A DNA stretch of 64,000 bases from NCBI RefSeq assembly GCF_032917945.1, contig NZ_CP136624.1, positions 2,976,001 to 3,040,000 on the forward strand, given 5' to 3'. How positions within the stretch are numbered: position 1 is the first letter of the stretch; the number at the start of each line of letters is the position of its first letter. This DNA comes from Bradyrhizobium sp. sBnM-33. GTDB lineage: Bacteria > Pseudomonadota > Alphaproteobacteria > Rhizobiales > Xanthobacteraceae. The notes under the pieces are model-generated. The model searched no databases and had not been told where the DNA came from. It saw only the letters and a list, made by a program, of their open reading frames with translations. The position numbers were made by a program, and so were the translations under genes. Below, one piece after another: positions 24,688 through 33,722 of this stretch.

Positions 24688-25668
24688 CTAGACAGGTTCA
24701 GCCCGGTACAGCGTGTCGATGGTCACCACGCCGATCGCGCGCGACACGCACGGGCAGATCTTGCGGTTGTCCTGCTTCTGCTGGTCGCTGAAGAACACAT
24801 CGCGATGATCGATTTCGCCCTCGACGGCGACGACATCGACGGCGCAGACGCCGCATTCGCCGCGCTGGCAATCTGATATCACCTCGAAACCGGCACCGTT
24901 CAGCGCGTCGAGCATCGAGCTGTTCTGCGGCACGACCAGCTCGGCGTCGGTATCTTTCAGCCGCACGCGGAATTCCGCTGTCGGCTTCAGCCCGCTGGAG
25001 CCGAAGGTCTCGTAGCGCAAATCGGCGGGCGCTCGTCTGGCATCATTCCAGGCGCGCCGCGCCGCCTCCAGCATCCGCATCGGCCCGCAGATAACAGCGA
25101 TGGCGTCATCCGGCAGTGCGCGGAAGGTAGCTTCGAGATCGAGCCGGTCGCCCTGGTCGGAGGCGTGCACGATCAGCCGATCGCCGAGCAACGCCGAGAG
25201 CTCGTCGAGGAAGGCGGCATCGCCGCATGACTTGACGGCGTAGTGCAGGGGAGCGTCGATGTTCCTGCGGCGCAGGGCGGCCGCGATACCTGTGATCGGC
25301 GTGACGCCGATGCCGCCGGCGATCAGGCAATAATTCTTCCTGGTCCAATCGATCTCCAGCAGCGAGGTCGGACTTGAAGTCTCGATCCCTGCGCCCGCTC
25401 GCAAATTCCACATACCGTGCGAGCCGCCGCGGCTGTCGGGTGCCAGCCGCACCGCGATGCGATAGGTGTAGGGATCACTGTTCTCCACCAGCGAATAGGA
25501 GCGCCGCGCGGGCTGTCCGTCGATCAACATGGTGACACCGATATGGCTGCCGGGCGGGTAGGGCGCGATATGACCGCTTTCAGGACGCAGGCGGAATTCG
25601 CGGATCGTCGGTGTCACGTCGCGGATAGATTCGACGGTGCACCAGCTCCATTGCTCGGCAAAACGCAT
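24688..25668 (-). CDS. Vanillate demethylase reductase-like FMN/2Fe-2S oxidoreductase
   Basis: 326 residues with the phthalate dioxygenase reductase layout. Flavin domain (ARRSYSLVENSDPYTYRIAV), NAD-binding domain (CLIAGGIGVTPITGIAAAL, and ICGPMRMLEAARRAW), then a C-terminal plant-type ferredoxin with CQRGECGVCAVDV and a later cysteine in KICPCVS. It passes electrons from NAD(P)H to a Rieske oxygenase, here surely the vanA-like protein at 26435. Third gene of a minus-strand operon, 9 bp after the GntR gene. Confidence 0.92.
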   Translation of the reverse strand: MRFAEQWSWCTVESIRDVTPTIREFRLRPESGHIAPYPPGSHIGVTMLIDGQPARRSYSLVENSDPYTYRIAVRLAPDSRGGSHGMWNLRAGAGIETSSPTSLLEIDWTRKNYCLIAGGIGVTPITGIAAALRRRNIDAPLHYAVKSCGDAAFLDELSALLGDRLIVHASDQGDRLDLEATFRALPDDAIAVICGPMRMLEAARRAWNDARRAPADLRYETFGSSGLKPTAEFRVRLKDTDAELVVPQNSSMLDALNGAGFEVISDCQRGECGVCAVDVVAVEGEIDHRDVFFSDQQKQDNRKICPCVSRAIGVVTIDTLYRAEPV

Positions 25669-25677
25669 GCGCTATCT

Positions 25678-26430
25678 CTATTCGACTGGCGATTTCAAAA
25701 GGGCGAGCGCGGGCAGCAAATCGAGATGCGTCCGATTTCGGATCGCGAGCCGCAAATTGCGCGCGGCGAGACGCGAATGCTCGCGCATCACGGCTTCGGC
25801 CCGAGCGCCCTCGCGGTTCTCGATCGCATCGACCACGACGCGGTGATGATCCTGCCCGATCAGCAGGATCTGGTGCGCTTCCGGCAGCGCCGATTGCGCC
25901 ATCACGAACGCGCTGGGCGAAGCAAAGGGTAGCGCCGAGACGCGGTCGATCTCCCGGATCAATGGGGCGCTGGCGGATAGTTCGTTGAGCAGCGCGTGAA
26001 ACCGCGCGTTCATGGTCACATAGGCGGAAAAGGCTTCGACCGAAATCGGGTCCTGCCGAACCAATTGGTCGAGATCGGCAAGGCACTCCTTGAGCGGCTC
26101 GAGGCTGCGCGCGCTGACGCCGCGCTCGGCGGCAAAGCGGGCGGCAAGGCCTTCCAGCGTACCGCGCAGTTCGATCGAATCGAGGATGTCGCGTTCGGTG
26201 AACGCTTTCACCATGAAGCCCCCGGAAGGGATCGCTTGCAGCAGGCCTTCATCCTCCAGCCGCACCAGCGCCAGCCGCACCGGCGTACGCGACACGCCTG
26301 TGACGTCGACCGCCTGTAGCTCGGAGATGCGCTCGCCGGGGCGCAGCCGCCCGGACAGAATCATGTCGCGCAGCGCAAGCTGCGCCCGCACGGTCTGCGA
26401 CACGGAGCGTTCGGCGTCGCGTTCGCTCAT
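25678..26430 (-). CDS. GntR/FCD-family transcriptional regulator
   Basis: 250 residues. N-terminal winged helix (RDMILSGRLRPGERISELQ, VSRTPVRLALVRLEDEGLLQ) and a C-terminal all-helical FCD effector domain (ELRGTLEGLAARFAAE, FHALLNELSASAPLIREIDR, HHRVVVDAIENREGARAEAVMREH) with metal-binding histidines. It is of the VanR/FadR type. Placed between the oxygenase and reductase genes with 4 and 9 bp gaps, it is co-transcribed with them and probably represses the operon until the aromatic substrate appears. Confidence 0.9.
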   Translation of the reverse strand: MSERDAERSVSQTVRAQLALRDMILSGRLRPGERISELQAVDVTGVSRTPVRLALVRLEDEGLLQAIPSGGFMVKAFTERDILDSIELRGTLEGLAARFAAERGVSARSLEPLKECLADLDQLVRQDPISVEAFSAYVTMNARFHALLNELSASAPLIREIDRVSALPFASPSAFVMAQSALPEAHQILLIGQDHHRVVVDAIENREGARAEAVMREHSRLAARNLRLAIRNRTHLDLLPALALLKSPVE

Positions 26431-26434
26431 GCTC

Positions 26435-27484
26435 TCACTCCGCAGCTTGCATGGTCTGCGGTGCGCTCTCGCGCGCCACCATCCGGTCGATCACGCGCCG
26501 CGCCCACATCGCGCCGGCATCGATGTTGAGGTTGTAGAAGGTGCGGTCCGGATTCTCGTCCATCGCGCGCTGCTGCGCTTCGAGGATGAGTTCGTCTTCG
26601 CGGAAAATGTTGGAGACGCCTTCGCGGATTTCGGTGGTCAGTTTCTGCTCAGTGTTCCGGTAATTGCGGACGAAGGCCCAGAAATAGTGACAGGTGGTCT
26701 CGGTCTCCGGCGTCATGGTGTTGAGCACAAAGCCGTTGACGCCCTGCGAGCGGTCGCCTTCCGGCGCGCCGGTGCCGGCGGGCGCCACGCCAACGTCGAT
26801 GTTGACGGTGCCGGGCGCCTGGAAATGGATGATCTGCCAGCGGTCGACCGGGCCCGGCTTCTGCAGTTGCGCGGCCCAGAACGGCGGTGCGTCGATGCCC
26901 TTCATCCAGCGCGTCACGGTGACCGTCTTGTCGCCGTGGGTGACGTCGAACGGAGCTTCGGCGACGTGATCATTGCCGATGCTGGAGCCGTGCACGAAGG
27001 TTTCATGAGTCAGGTCCATCAGATTATCGACCACGAGGCGGTAGTCGCATTTGACGTGAATGGTCTTGCCGTCGCCCGCCCAGGCGGGATCGTCGTTCCA
27101 GTGCATGTCGGGCACCAGCGCAGGGTCAGCCAGCGCCGGGTCGCCCATCCACAGCCAGATGAAGCGATGGCGCTCGACCACCGGATAAGAGCGCACGCAG
27201 GCCGACGGGTTGATGGTGTCCTGCGAGGGCATGTAGGTGCAGCGGCCCTGCGCATTGAATTTCAGGCCGTGATACCCGCAGACGACGGTGTCACCGTCGA
27301 GCCGTCCTTTCGAGAGCGGCACGAGACGATGCCAGCAGGCGTCCTCCAGCGCGCAAACCCGCCCGTTGGACTGGCGGTACATCACGACATGCTTGCCGCA
27401 GATCGTGCGCGGAAACAGCGCGTGCTTGATATCGACGTCCCAGGCGGCGGCGTACCAGGCATTGAGCGGGAATGAGGACGGCAT
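26435..27484 (-). CDS. Rieske aromatic ring-hydroxylating oxygenase (vanillate O-demethylase-like)
   Basis: 349 residues starting MPSSFPLNAWYAAAWD, typical of VanA-type oxygenases; the frame upstream to 27613 is not coding. Rieske cluster: C50-W-H52 and C69-GY-H72. Mononuclear iron site: DLTHETFVH (D157, H160, H165). It probably O-demethylates or hydroxylates a methoxylated aromatic acid. First gene of the vanA-GntR-vanB operon. Vanillate itself is a guess from family; dicamba- or toluate-type substrates are equally possible. Confidence 0.9.
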   Translation of the reverse strand: MPSSFPLNAWYAAAWDVDIKHALFPRTICGKHVVMYRQSNGRVCALEDACWHRLVPLSKGRLDGDTVVCGYHGLKFNAQGRCTYMPSQDTINPSACVRSYPVVERHRFIWLWMGDPALADPALVPDMHWNDDPAWAGDGKTIHVKCDYRLVVDNLMDLTHETFVHGSSIGNDHVAEAPFDVTHGDKTVTVTRWMKGIDAPPFWAAQLQKPGPVDRWQIIHFQAPGTVNIDVGVAPAGTGAPEGDRSQGVNGFVLNTMTPETETTCHYFWAFVRNYRNTEQKLTTEIREGVSNIFREDELILEAQQRAMDENPDRTFYNLNIDAGAMWARRVIDRMVARESAPQTMQAAE

Positions 27485-27819
27485 GGCTGCACTCCTTCGT
27501 TGGGTGCAGTCTGTATACAAAAATCGCGAGGCTCTGGCAAAGAGGCCGTGATTTGCGTAGTATAATACCATTAGCGTATACATGCGCTTTGTGAACTGTA
27601 TCATTTCGCCCATCCCGGTTAAGCGTCACCCTTGATTGCGGGTCAAGCTCGCGAGGCCCAGGGACCTGCTTGCAGGTGTGGTTGGATCGAATAACTCCCG
27701 CCTCGCACTGGTAATGGCCGGCGGGAGCCGCAGCGCCAATTCTGTTCCGAGTAGCACTCGGCAAGCCCGCGGGGAGATCACGTCAGGAGTTCGTAACAGT
27801 CACGGCAAAAGGAGGCGCG
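27485..27819. promoter_or_regulatory. Operon promoter region with two FadR-type palindromes
   Basis: TGTATACA at 27512-27519 fits the FadR-subfamily operator pattern T.GT..AC.A; CGTATACA at 27575-27582 is a near copy. TATAATACC at 27561 resembles a -10 box on the plus strand. These flank the start of the vanA-like gene and are candidate sites for the GntR regulator. The remainder up to the methyltransferase start (AAAGGAGG before 27820) shows nothing else. Confidence 0.5.
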
Positions 27820-28839
27820 ATGACATCTCAACTATCGGCCCTCAGACTTTTCGATCTGATTCAGTCGCACCGTGTAACGGCTGTGATCTACGTGGCGGCC
27901 AGACTTGGACTCGCCGAGCTATTGCGGAATGGACCGCTGACGCTTGGCGACCTCGCAAAGGCAACAAGCGCGGATGAACGGGCGCTTGCGCGTCTGCTCA
28001 CCGCGCTCTCCACCATCGGCATATGTTCGCGAACCGGCGAAGGTAGCTACGCCTTGACGGAAGTGGGCGCCTGCCTCGACAGCGCTGCGGAGCATTCGTT
28101 CAAGGGCTGGGCAATCCTCGAAGCTGAAATGCTTTCAAAGTCCTGGAGCGGGATGCTTGAGTCCGTGATGACCGGCAAGACCGCGGCGGAATTGCAGGGT
28201 GTCGCCGACAGTTTCGAACTGATGGGTCGAACGCCTGAAAACGTCGACAAGTTCAATACCGCGATGACCGAGCTCACGCGGCTGGTAACGCCGGATATCC
28301 TTCGCTCCTACGATTTCAGCGGGATATCCTACCTGATGGACGTCGGCGGCGGTTCCGGCGAATTGATCGGCGCGATCGCGCAGCGAAACCGGGAACTGCG
28401 AGGAATCGTTTTCGATCTTCCGAGGTGCGCTGATGCCGCAAGCAGACATCTTCGGCAGATCGGCGTCAGCGACCGTGTCGAATTTGTCGCGGGTGATTTC
28501 TTCAAATCGGTTCCGGCGATCGCTGATACGATCATCCTCAAGAGCGTGATCCATGACTGGAATGATGCGCGCAGCATCTCGATACTGCGCAACTGTCATC
28601 GGGCGCTCCCGAGTAGCGGCAAGTTGCTGTTGGTCGAGCGGCTGATGCCTGAAAAGCCCGGCATGGCCGATGAAGATAAGGCGCACGCGATGAGCGATCT
28701 GAACATGCTTCGCGGGCCCGGAGGGCTCGAGCGTACCAAGAGGCAATATCGCGAATTGCTCGAGCAAAGCGGCTTCGCTCTGGCTGGGGTTTATCCTGCC
28801 GGCCGCTTCAACGTGATCGAGGCGCGTCCCGCTTTATGA
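27820..28839 (+). CDS. SAM-dependent O-methyltransferase (family 2 type)
   Basis: 339 residues, strong AAAGGAGG ribosome-binding site. N-terminal dimerisation winged helix (AVIYVAARLGLAELLRNGPL, ERALARLLTALSTIGI), then the Rossmann methyltransferase domain with LMDVGGGSGELIGAIA (SAM motif I), FDLPRCADAA, VEFVAGDFFKSVPA and ILKSVIHDWNDARSISILR with the catalytic His-Asp region. This is the COMT/hydroxyindole O-methyltransferase type acting on hydroxyl groups of aromatic or polyketide substrates. It lies next to a demethylase-type operon, but the opposite direction argues against a single unit. Confidence 0.88.
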   Translation: MTSQLSALRLFDLIQSHRVTAVIYVAARLGLAELLRNGPLTLGDLAKATSADERALARLLTALSTIGICSRTGEGSYALTEVGACLDSAAEHSFKGWAILEAEMLSKSWSGMLESVMTGKTAAELQGVADSFELMGRTPENVDKFNTAMTELTRLVTPDILRSYDFSGISYLMDVGGGSGELIGAIAQRNRELRGIVFDLPRCADAASRHLRQIGVSDRVEFVAGDFFKSVPAIADTIILKSVIHDWNDARSISILRNCHRALPSSGKLLLVERLMPEKPGMADEDKAHAMSDLNMLRGPGGLERTKRQYRELLEQSGFALAGVYPAGRFNVIEARPAL

Positions 28840-28845
28840 ATGCCG

Positions 28846-28868
28846 GGTGACGGGACGTCGCCGTCACC
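28846..28868. terminator. Hairpin between convergent genes
   Basis: GGTGACGG and CCGTCACC pair perfectly around GACGTCG, between the ends of the methyltransferase and monooxygenase genes. No T-tract, so a weak or factor-assisted terminator. Confidence 0.4.
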
Positions 28869-28886
28869 TGGGATCAGGCTGCGGTC

Positions 28887-30389
28887 TCAGCCGTAAACGA
28901 ATGCCTTGTCCTTCAGGTCGATCGCCGGAAATTCGTCCTTTTCCGCCCAGTAGTCCTGGTTGTGCTGCCATTCCGGCTTGTCGCCGCGCTTGGGCAGCAG
29001 GTGCATGCCGCGCATCATGTAGCCGGGGTTGAAATTTTCCGGATCGATCCACGGCAACAGCGGCATATTGTGGTCTTCGGGACGAAGCTGCGGCGTTACC
29101 TTTTTCGCACCGGTCTCCTTCATGTGCGTGAGCAGCCGGCAGACGAAATCGGCAACGAGATCGACGCGCAGAGTCCAGCTCGCGCGGAAATAGCCGAATA
29201 CCCAGACCAGGTTCGGTACGCCGGTGAACATCATGCCGCGATAGGTCACAGTATCGGCGAAGTCGAGCGGCTTGCCGTCGATGGCAAACTCGATATCGCC
29301 GGTGGCGCAGAGATTGAAGCCCGTCGCGGTCACGATGATGTCGGCTTCGAGCTCCTTGCCGGATTTCAGCAGGATTCCCTTCTCTGTGAAGCGGTCGATC
29401 TCGTCGGTAACGACGGAAGCTTTGCCCGACTTGATGCCCTTGAACAGGTCGCCGTCGGGAATGAAGGCGATGCGCTGCCGCCACGGCCGGTATTTTGGCG
29501 TGAAGTGGGTTGCGATGTCGTTATCCTTGCCGAGATAGGCTTCGACCGCCGACAACAAATCCCTCTTGGCCGCTTCCGGCTCATTGAAGGTCTTGCGGGT
29601 GAAGGCGTCCTGGTCGAACAGGATTTTGCGCCGGGTGATTTCGTGGATCCACTTTTCATCGACCTGCAGTTTCCGCAGCTCCTCGGCGATCTCGATCGCG
29701 TTGCGCCCGGTGCGGAAATACGTCGGCGAGCGCTGCAGCATGGTGACATGCGCGCAATCGGGAGCCAGCGCCGGTATCAGCGTCGCTGCGGTAGCACCCG
29801 AGCCGATCACGACGATGCGCTTGTTCTTGTAGTCGAGATCCTCGGGCCATTTCTGCGGATGGACGATCGGGCCCTTGAATTTGGCCATGTCCTTCCACTC
29901 CGGCGTGTAGCCCTCGGTGTGGCGGTAATAGCCCTGACACATCCAGAAGAAATTGGCGGTGAAACGCAGCCTCTCGCCAGTGTCGGTGCGCGTGGCCTCG
30001 ATGGTCCAGAGGTTTTCCTCGCTCGACCATGTGGCCGAGGTGATGGTGTGCCGGTAGCGAATGTGCCGGGCGAGATCATTCTCCTCGATCACTTCGCCCA
30101 TGTATTTCAGGATTTCCTTGGCGCTCGCGATCGGCGCTGACGTCCACGGCTTGAAGCGGTAGCCGAAGGTATGCAGGTCGCTGTCGGAGCGGATGCCGGG
30201 ATAGCGGTGGGTGGTCCAGGTGCCTCCGAATGTCTTCTGCGCTTCGAGCGCCACGAATGTCGTGCCCGGGCATTGCGTGGTGAGGTGATAGGCGGCGCCG
30301 ACGCCGGAAATGCCGGCGCCGGCAATCAGAACGTCGAAATGCTCGGTGGTGCGGGGCGACATTGCGTCGATCTGGGTTTGAACGTTCAT
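28887..30389 (-). CDS. Flavin-containing Baeyer-Villiger-type monooxygenase
   Basis: 500 residues. FAD motif DVLIAGAGISGVGAAYHL, NADPH motif RIVVIGSGATAATLIPAL, and between them FKGPIVHPQKWP, which matches the Baeyer-Villiger fingerprint FxGxxxHxxxW. ATGFNLCATGDI is the usual second FAD-contact site. It would insert oxygen next to a ketone or oxidise a heteroatom. Cytosolic. The ribosome-binding site GGAAGA precedes ATG 30389. Confidence 0.9.
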   Translation of the reverse strand: MNVQTQIDAMSPRTTEHFDVLIAGAGISGVGAAYHLTTQCPGTTFVALEAQKTFGGTWTTHRYPGIRSDSDLHTFGYRFKPWTSAPIASAKEILKYMGEVIEENDLARHIRYRHTITSATWSSEENLWTIEATRTDTGERLRFTANFFWMCQGYYRHTEGYTPEWKDMAKFKGPIVHPQKWPEDLDYKNKRIVVIGSGATAATLIPALAPDCAHVTMLQRSPTYFRTGRNAIEIAEELRKLQVDEKWIHEITRRKILFDQDAFTRKTFNEPEAAKRDLLSAVEAYLGKDNDIATHFTPKYRPWRQRIAFIPDGDLFKGIKSGKASVVTDEIDRFTEKGILLKSGKELEADIIVTATGFNLCATGDIEFAIDGKPLDFADTVTYRGMMFTGVPNLVWVFGYFRASWTLRVDLVADFVCRLLTHMKETGAKKVTPQLRPEDHNMPLLPWIDPENFNPGYMMRGMHLLPKRGDKPEWQHNQDYWAEKDEFPAIDLKDKAFVYG

Positions 30390-30424
30390 CTTCCCTGTCT
30401 TTTTCGTTTGTTGTGTTTATTGCA

Positions 30425-30455
30425 AAGCAAAACGCCAGAACCTTGGGTTCTGGCG
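30425..30455 (-). terminator. Intrinsic terminator of the MoxR gene
   Basis: Read on the minus strand, CGCCAGAACC and GGTTCTGGCG form a perfect 10-bp stem with a 3-base loop followed by TTTTGCTTTG. It ends transcription from the MoxR gene before the monooxygenase gene. Confidence 0.75.
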
Positions 30456-30472
30456 CGGTAGTCGTCAGCAAA

Positions 30473-31315
30473 TTACACTTCGCGTCGGCTGAGGAACGCC
30501 AGCCGCTCGAACAGGTGCACGTCCTGCTCGTTCTTGAGCAGCGCGCCGTGCAGCGGCGGGATCAGCTTGCGCGGGTCGCGCTCCCTGAGCATTTCCGGGG
30601 TGATGTCCTCGTTCAAGAGAAGCTTGAGCCAGTCGAGCAACTCCGAGGTCGAGGGCTTCTTTTTCAGGCCCGGCACCTCGCGCACCTCGAAGAAGATGCG
30701 CAACGCTTCCTCCACCAGGCGCTTCTTGATGCCGGGGAAATGCACGTCAACGATCCGGGCCATGGTGTCGGCGTCGGGAAACTTGATGTAGTGGAAGAAG
30801 CAGCGGCGCAGGAACGCGTCCGGCAGCTCCTTCTCGTTATTCGAGGTGATCATCACGATCGGGCGCAGGCTCGCCTTGATGTTCTCGCCGGTCTCGTAGA
30901 CGAAGAACTCCATGCGATCGAGTTCGAGCAGGAGGTCGTTCGGAAATTCGATGTCGGCCTTATCGATCTCGTCGATCAACAGCACCGGGCGCTTTTCGTG
31001 GGTAAAAGCTTCCCACAATTTGCCGCGCTTGATGTAGTTGGAGATGTCGGAAACTCTGCTGTCGCCGAGTTGGCTGTCGCGCAGCCGCGACACCGCGTCG
31101 TATTCGTAAAGACCCTGCTGCGCCTTGGTGGTCGACTTGATGTGCCAGGTCAGAAGCGGCGCGCCGAGCGCCTTGGCGACTTCTTCCGCCAGTACGGTCT
31201 TGCCGGTGCCGGGCTCGCCCTTGATCAGCAGCGGGCGCTCGAGCACGATCGAGGCGTTGACGGCGACTTTCAGGTCGTCGGTGGCGACATAGTCCTTGGT
31301 GCCGGTAAATTTCAT
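30473..31315 (-). CDS. MoxR-family AAA+ ATPase
   Basis: 280 residues. Walker A IKGEPGTGKTVLAEEVA, Walker B VLLIDEIDKADIEFPNDLL, sensor 1 VMITSNNEKELPDAFLRRC with the arginine finger pair. MoxR ATPases act with von Willebrand A proteins to insert metals or assemble complexes. A CoxE-like VWA gene lies divergently at 31800 with a small membrane protein gene between, so they probably work together. Confidence 0.92.
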   Translation of the reverse strand: MKFTGTKDYVATDDLKVAVNASIVLERPLLIKGEPGTGKTVLAEEVAKALGAPLLTWHIKSTTKAQQGLYEYDAVSRLRDSQLGDSRVSDISNYIKRGKLWEAFTHEKRPVLLIDEIDKADIEFPNDLLLELDRMEFFVYETGENIKASLRPIVMITSNNEKELPDAFLRRCFFHYIKFPDADTMARIVDVHFPGIKKRLVEEALRIFFEVREVPGLKKKPSTSELLDWLKLLLNEDITPEMLRERDPRKLIPPLHGALLKNEQDVHLFERLAFLSRREV

Positions 31316-31415
31316 CTATCCGTTTGCCTTATTTTTTTGTTCGTCAGCCGCTCGCGGCGTGAACAGTAAACGACCGCCGGTCCGGCGGTCGCGATTGCAA
31401 GCGATGTGCTTGTCC

Positions 31416-31658
31416 TCAGCGTCTGATCAGCGACAGGATCACCAGGATGATCACCGCGCCGATGGTGGCGTTGATGATATCGCGGACCCAGCCCGCGCCG
31501 AGGCTGACACCAAGTTGCGGCAGCAGCCAGCTCGCGAGCAGCGCGCCGATGATGCCGATCACGATATTGCCGATCAGTCCGAAGCCTGCGCCGCGCACGA
31601 TCAGCCCGGCAAGCCAGCCCGCGATACCGCCAATGACCAGCGCCGCTACGATTCCCAT
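31416..31658 (-). CDS. GlsB/YeaQ/YmgE family small membrane protein
   Basis: 80 residues with three hydrophobic glycine-rich segments (AALVIGGIAGWLAGLIVRG, GLIGNIVIGIIGALLASWLL, IINATIGAVIILVILSLIRR). This is the transglycosylase-associated/GlsB pattern of stress-related inner-membrane proteins. Lies between the MoxR and VWA genes on the minus strand. Confidence 0.9.
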   Translation of the reverse strand: MGIVAALVIGGIAGWLAGLIVRGAGFGLIGNIVIGIIGALLASWLLPQLGVSLGAGWVRDIINATIGAVIILVILSLIRR

Positions 31659-31799
31659 TGAATTTCCCCTGCCGGAATAAGCCTTTTATGGTTCAATTGT
31701 AATTGAAAAAGCCTCCCGGTCTAGGCCTGACAGCTATGCGCCGACCTTTGACATGCTCTGGGCCTTGACGTGTGCCGCCCGGCGGGCAATCTGTATCCC

Positions 31800-32975
31800 A
31801 TGTTCCTGCAATTCTTCACATCGTTGCGCGACGCGCAGGTCCCGGTGACGCTGCGCGAATACCTGACGCTGATGGAGGCGCTCGACGCCGACCTCGCCGA
31901 TCAGACGGTGGAGAATTTCTACTATCTCTCCCGCGCCGCTTTGGTGAAGGACGAGCGCAATCTCGACAAGTTCGACCGCGTCTTCGGCACGGTGTTCAAG
32001 GGGCTGGAAAGCCTTTTGGACGCCATGGAGAAGGCGGACATTCCCGCCGAATGGCTGAAGAAGCTCGCGGAGAAATACCTCACCGAGGAAGAGAAGAAGC
32101 AGATCGAGGCGATGGGCTGGGACAAGCTCATGGAGACGCTTCGCCAGCGCCTGAAGGAACAGCAGGGTCGCCATCAGGGCGGCAACAAATGGATCGGCAC
32201 CGCCGGCACCTCGCCGTTCGGCGCCCACGGCTACAATCCCGAGGGCGTCAGAATCGGCCAGGAGAAGAACCGCAACAACCGCGCCGTGAAGGTGTGGGAT
32301 AAGCGCGAGTTCAAAGACCTCGACGGCAATGTCGAACTCGGCATCCGCAACATCAAGATCGCGCTCAGGCGGCTGCGCAAATTCGCCCGCACCGGCGCGC
32401 CCGATGAACTCGATCTCGACACCACGATCCGGGAGACCGCCAACCACGGCTATCTCGACGTTCACATGCGGCCCGAGCGGCGCAACGCGGTGAAAGTTTT
32501 AGTGTTCTTCGACATCGGTGGCTCGATGGATTCGCACATCGAGCAGGTCGAGGAGCTGTTCTCGGCGGCGAAGTCCGAGTTCAAGCACATGGAATATTTC
32601 TATTTCCACAACTGCCTCTATGAAGGCGTCTGGAAGCAGAACAAGCGTCGCTTCACCGACCGCACGCCGACCTGGGACGTGCTGCATAAATATCCGCACG
32701 ACTACAAGGTGGTGTTCGTCGGCGATGCCTCGATGTCGCCTTACGAGATTATGGTGCCGGGCGGCTCGGTCGAGCACGTCAACGAGGAGGCCGGTGCGGT
32801 CTGGCTGGAGCGCATCACGCGCACCTACCCGCACACGGTGTGGCTCAATCCGGTGGCGCAGAAACACTGGGACTATTCGGAATCCACCACCATTATCCGC
32901 CGGCTGTTGTCTGATCGCATGTACCCGATCACGATCGAAGGTCTCGAAAGCGCGATGAAGGAATTGGTGCGGTAA
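31800..32975 (+). CDS. CoxE-like VWA domain protein
   Basis: 391 residues from ATG 31800 (MFLQFFTSLRDAQVPVTLRE, the usual CoxE-type start). An N-terminal helical part, a charged linker (WDKREFKDLDGNVELGIRNI), then the VWA domain with VLVFFDIGGSMDSHIEQVEE. The MIDAS reads DxGGS instead of DxSGS, so one metal-contact Ser is Gly, as seen in this subfamily. Works with a MoxR ATPase (30473) in metal-centre assembly, by family knowledge. Confidence 0.88.
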   Translation: MFLQFFTSLRDAQVPVTLREYLTLMEALDADLADQTVENFYYLSRAALVKDERNLDKFDRVFGTVFKGLESLLDAMEKADIPAEWLKKLAEKYLTEEEKKQIEAMGWDKLMETLRQRLKEQQGRHQGGNKWIGTAGTSPFGAHGYNPEGVRIGQEKNRNNRAVKVWDKREFKDLDGNVELGIRNIKIALRRLRKFARTGAPDELDLDTTIRETANHGYLDVHMRPERRNAVKVLVFFDIGGSMDSHIEQVEELFSAAKSEFKHMEYFYFHNCLYEGVWKQNKRRFTDRTPTWDVLHKYPHDYKVVFVGDASMSPYEIMVPGGSVEHVNEEAGAVWLERITRTYPHTVWLNPVAQKHWDYSESTTIIRRLLSDRMYPITIEGLESAMKELVR

Positions 32976-32985
32976 CGAGATTTGC

Positions 32986-33142
32986 GTGCCCCGGACGCAG
33001 CGCGGCACCTGAAGCGCGTTTACGCGCGTCTTCGACGCGCTATGGTGATGCGCTGCTGAGCCGGGGCCTATCGATTGGGCCGCGATGTGGGTCCCGGCTC
33101 TGCGGTGCATCGTGAAGAACGCTGCACCGCGTCCGGGACACA
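32986..33142. repeat. GC-rich dispersed palindromic repeat
   Basis: GTGCCCCGGACGCAGCGCGGCAC at one end (32986 onward) and GCACCGCGTCCGGGACAC at the other, with CCGGGGCC and internal GCGTTTACGCGC hairpins. It resembles a widespread rhizobial intergenic repeat and fills the gap before the rhodanese gene. Confidence 0.55.
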
Positions 33143-33176
33143 CGAGGGGAGGCGGCTCAAACAAAGAGGTAACAAA

Positions 33177-33587
33177 ATGCCCCAGACCATTCACCGCGGC
33201 ATCAAATCCCTGATCGACGAAGCCAATGCCGAGATCGAGACTGTCAGCGCCGCTGACGCCATCAAGGCCGCGAAGGATCCGAACGTCGTGATCGTCGATA
33301 TCCGCGACCCCCGCGAGATCGAACGCGAGGGCAAGATCCCCGGCGCGTTCTCCTGCACCCGCGGCATGCTGGAGTTCTGGATCGATCCGCAAAGCCCCTA
33401 TGCCAAGCCGATCTTCCAGGAAGACAAGAAGTTCATCTTCCATTGCGCCGGCGGCATGCGCTCGGCGCTCGCGGCCAAGACTGCGCAGGACATGGGCCTG
33501 AAGCCGGTCGCGCATATGGGCGGCGGCTTCGCCGCCTGGCGCGACGCCGGCGGTCCGGTCGAGAAATGGGAGCCGAAGAAGAAGTAA
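33177..33587 (+). CDS. Rhodanese-domain protein
   Basis: 136 residues; ATG 33177 follows AAAGAGGT. One rhodanese domain with VVIVDIRDPREIEREGKIPG and the active loop FHCAGGMRSALAA (C90, CxxxxR). A sulfur-carrier or sulfurtransferase, cytosolic. A full-length two-domain sulfurtransferase gene follows on the same strand, separated by a palindromic repeat. Confidence 0.88.
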   Translation: MPQTIHRGIKSLIDEANAEIETVSAADAIKAAKDPNVVIVDIRDPREIEREGKIPGAFSCTRGMLEFWIDPQSPYAKPIFQEDKKFIFHCAGGMRSALAAKTAQDMGLKPVAHMGGGFAAWRDAGGPVEKWEPKKK

Positions 33588-33608
33588 TGGGCGCGAGCTT
33601 TAGCCCCT

Positions 33609-33693
33609 CGTCATGCCCGGCTTGTGCCGGGCATCCACGTCTTTGCCAACCGCGAAGGAAGACGTGGATGGCCGGGACAAGCCCGGCCATGAC
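33609..33693. repeat. Palindromic intergenic repeat (CGTCATGCCCGG type)
   Basis: CGTCATGCCCGGC and GCCCGGCCATGACG ends with internal ATCCACGTCTT and AAGACGTGGAT arms. Fills the gap between the two rhodanese-family genes. Confidence 0.7.
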
Positions 33694-33722
33694 GATCGAG
33701 AGAACCTGCGAGAGAAGAATCC

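Noticed and set aside
26090..27475. 461-codon plus-strand frame antisense to the GntR and vanA-like genes
   Set aside because: Arg/His/Val-rich shadow translation with no domain; the minus strand carries clear enzyme motifs.
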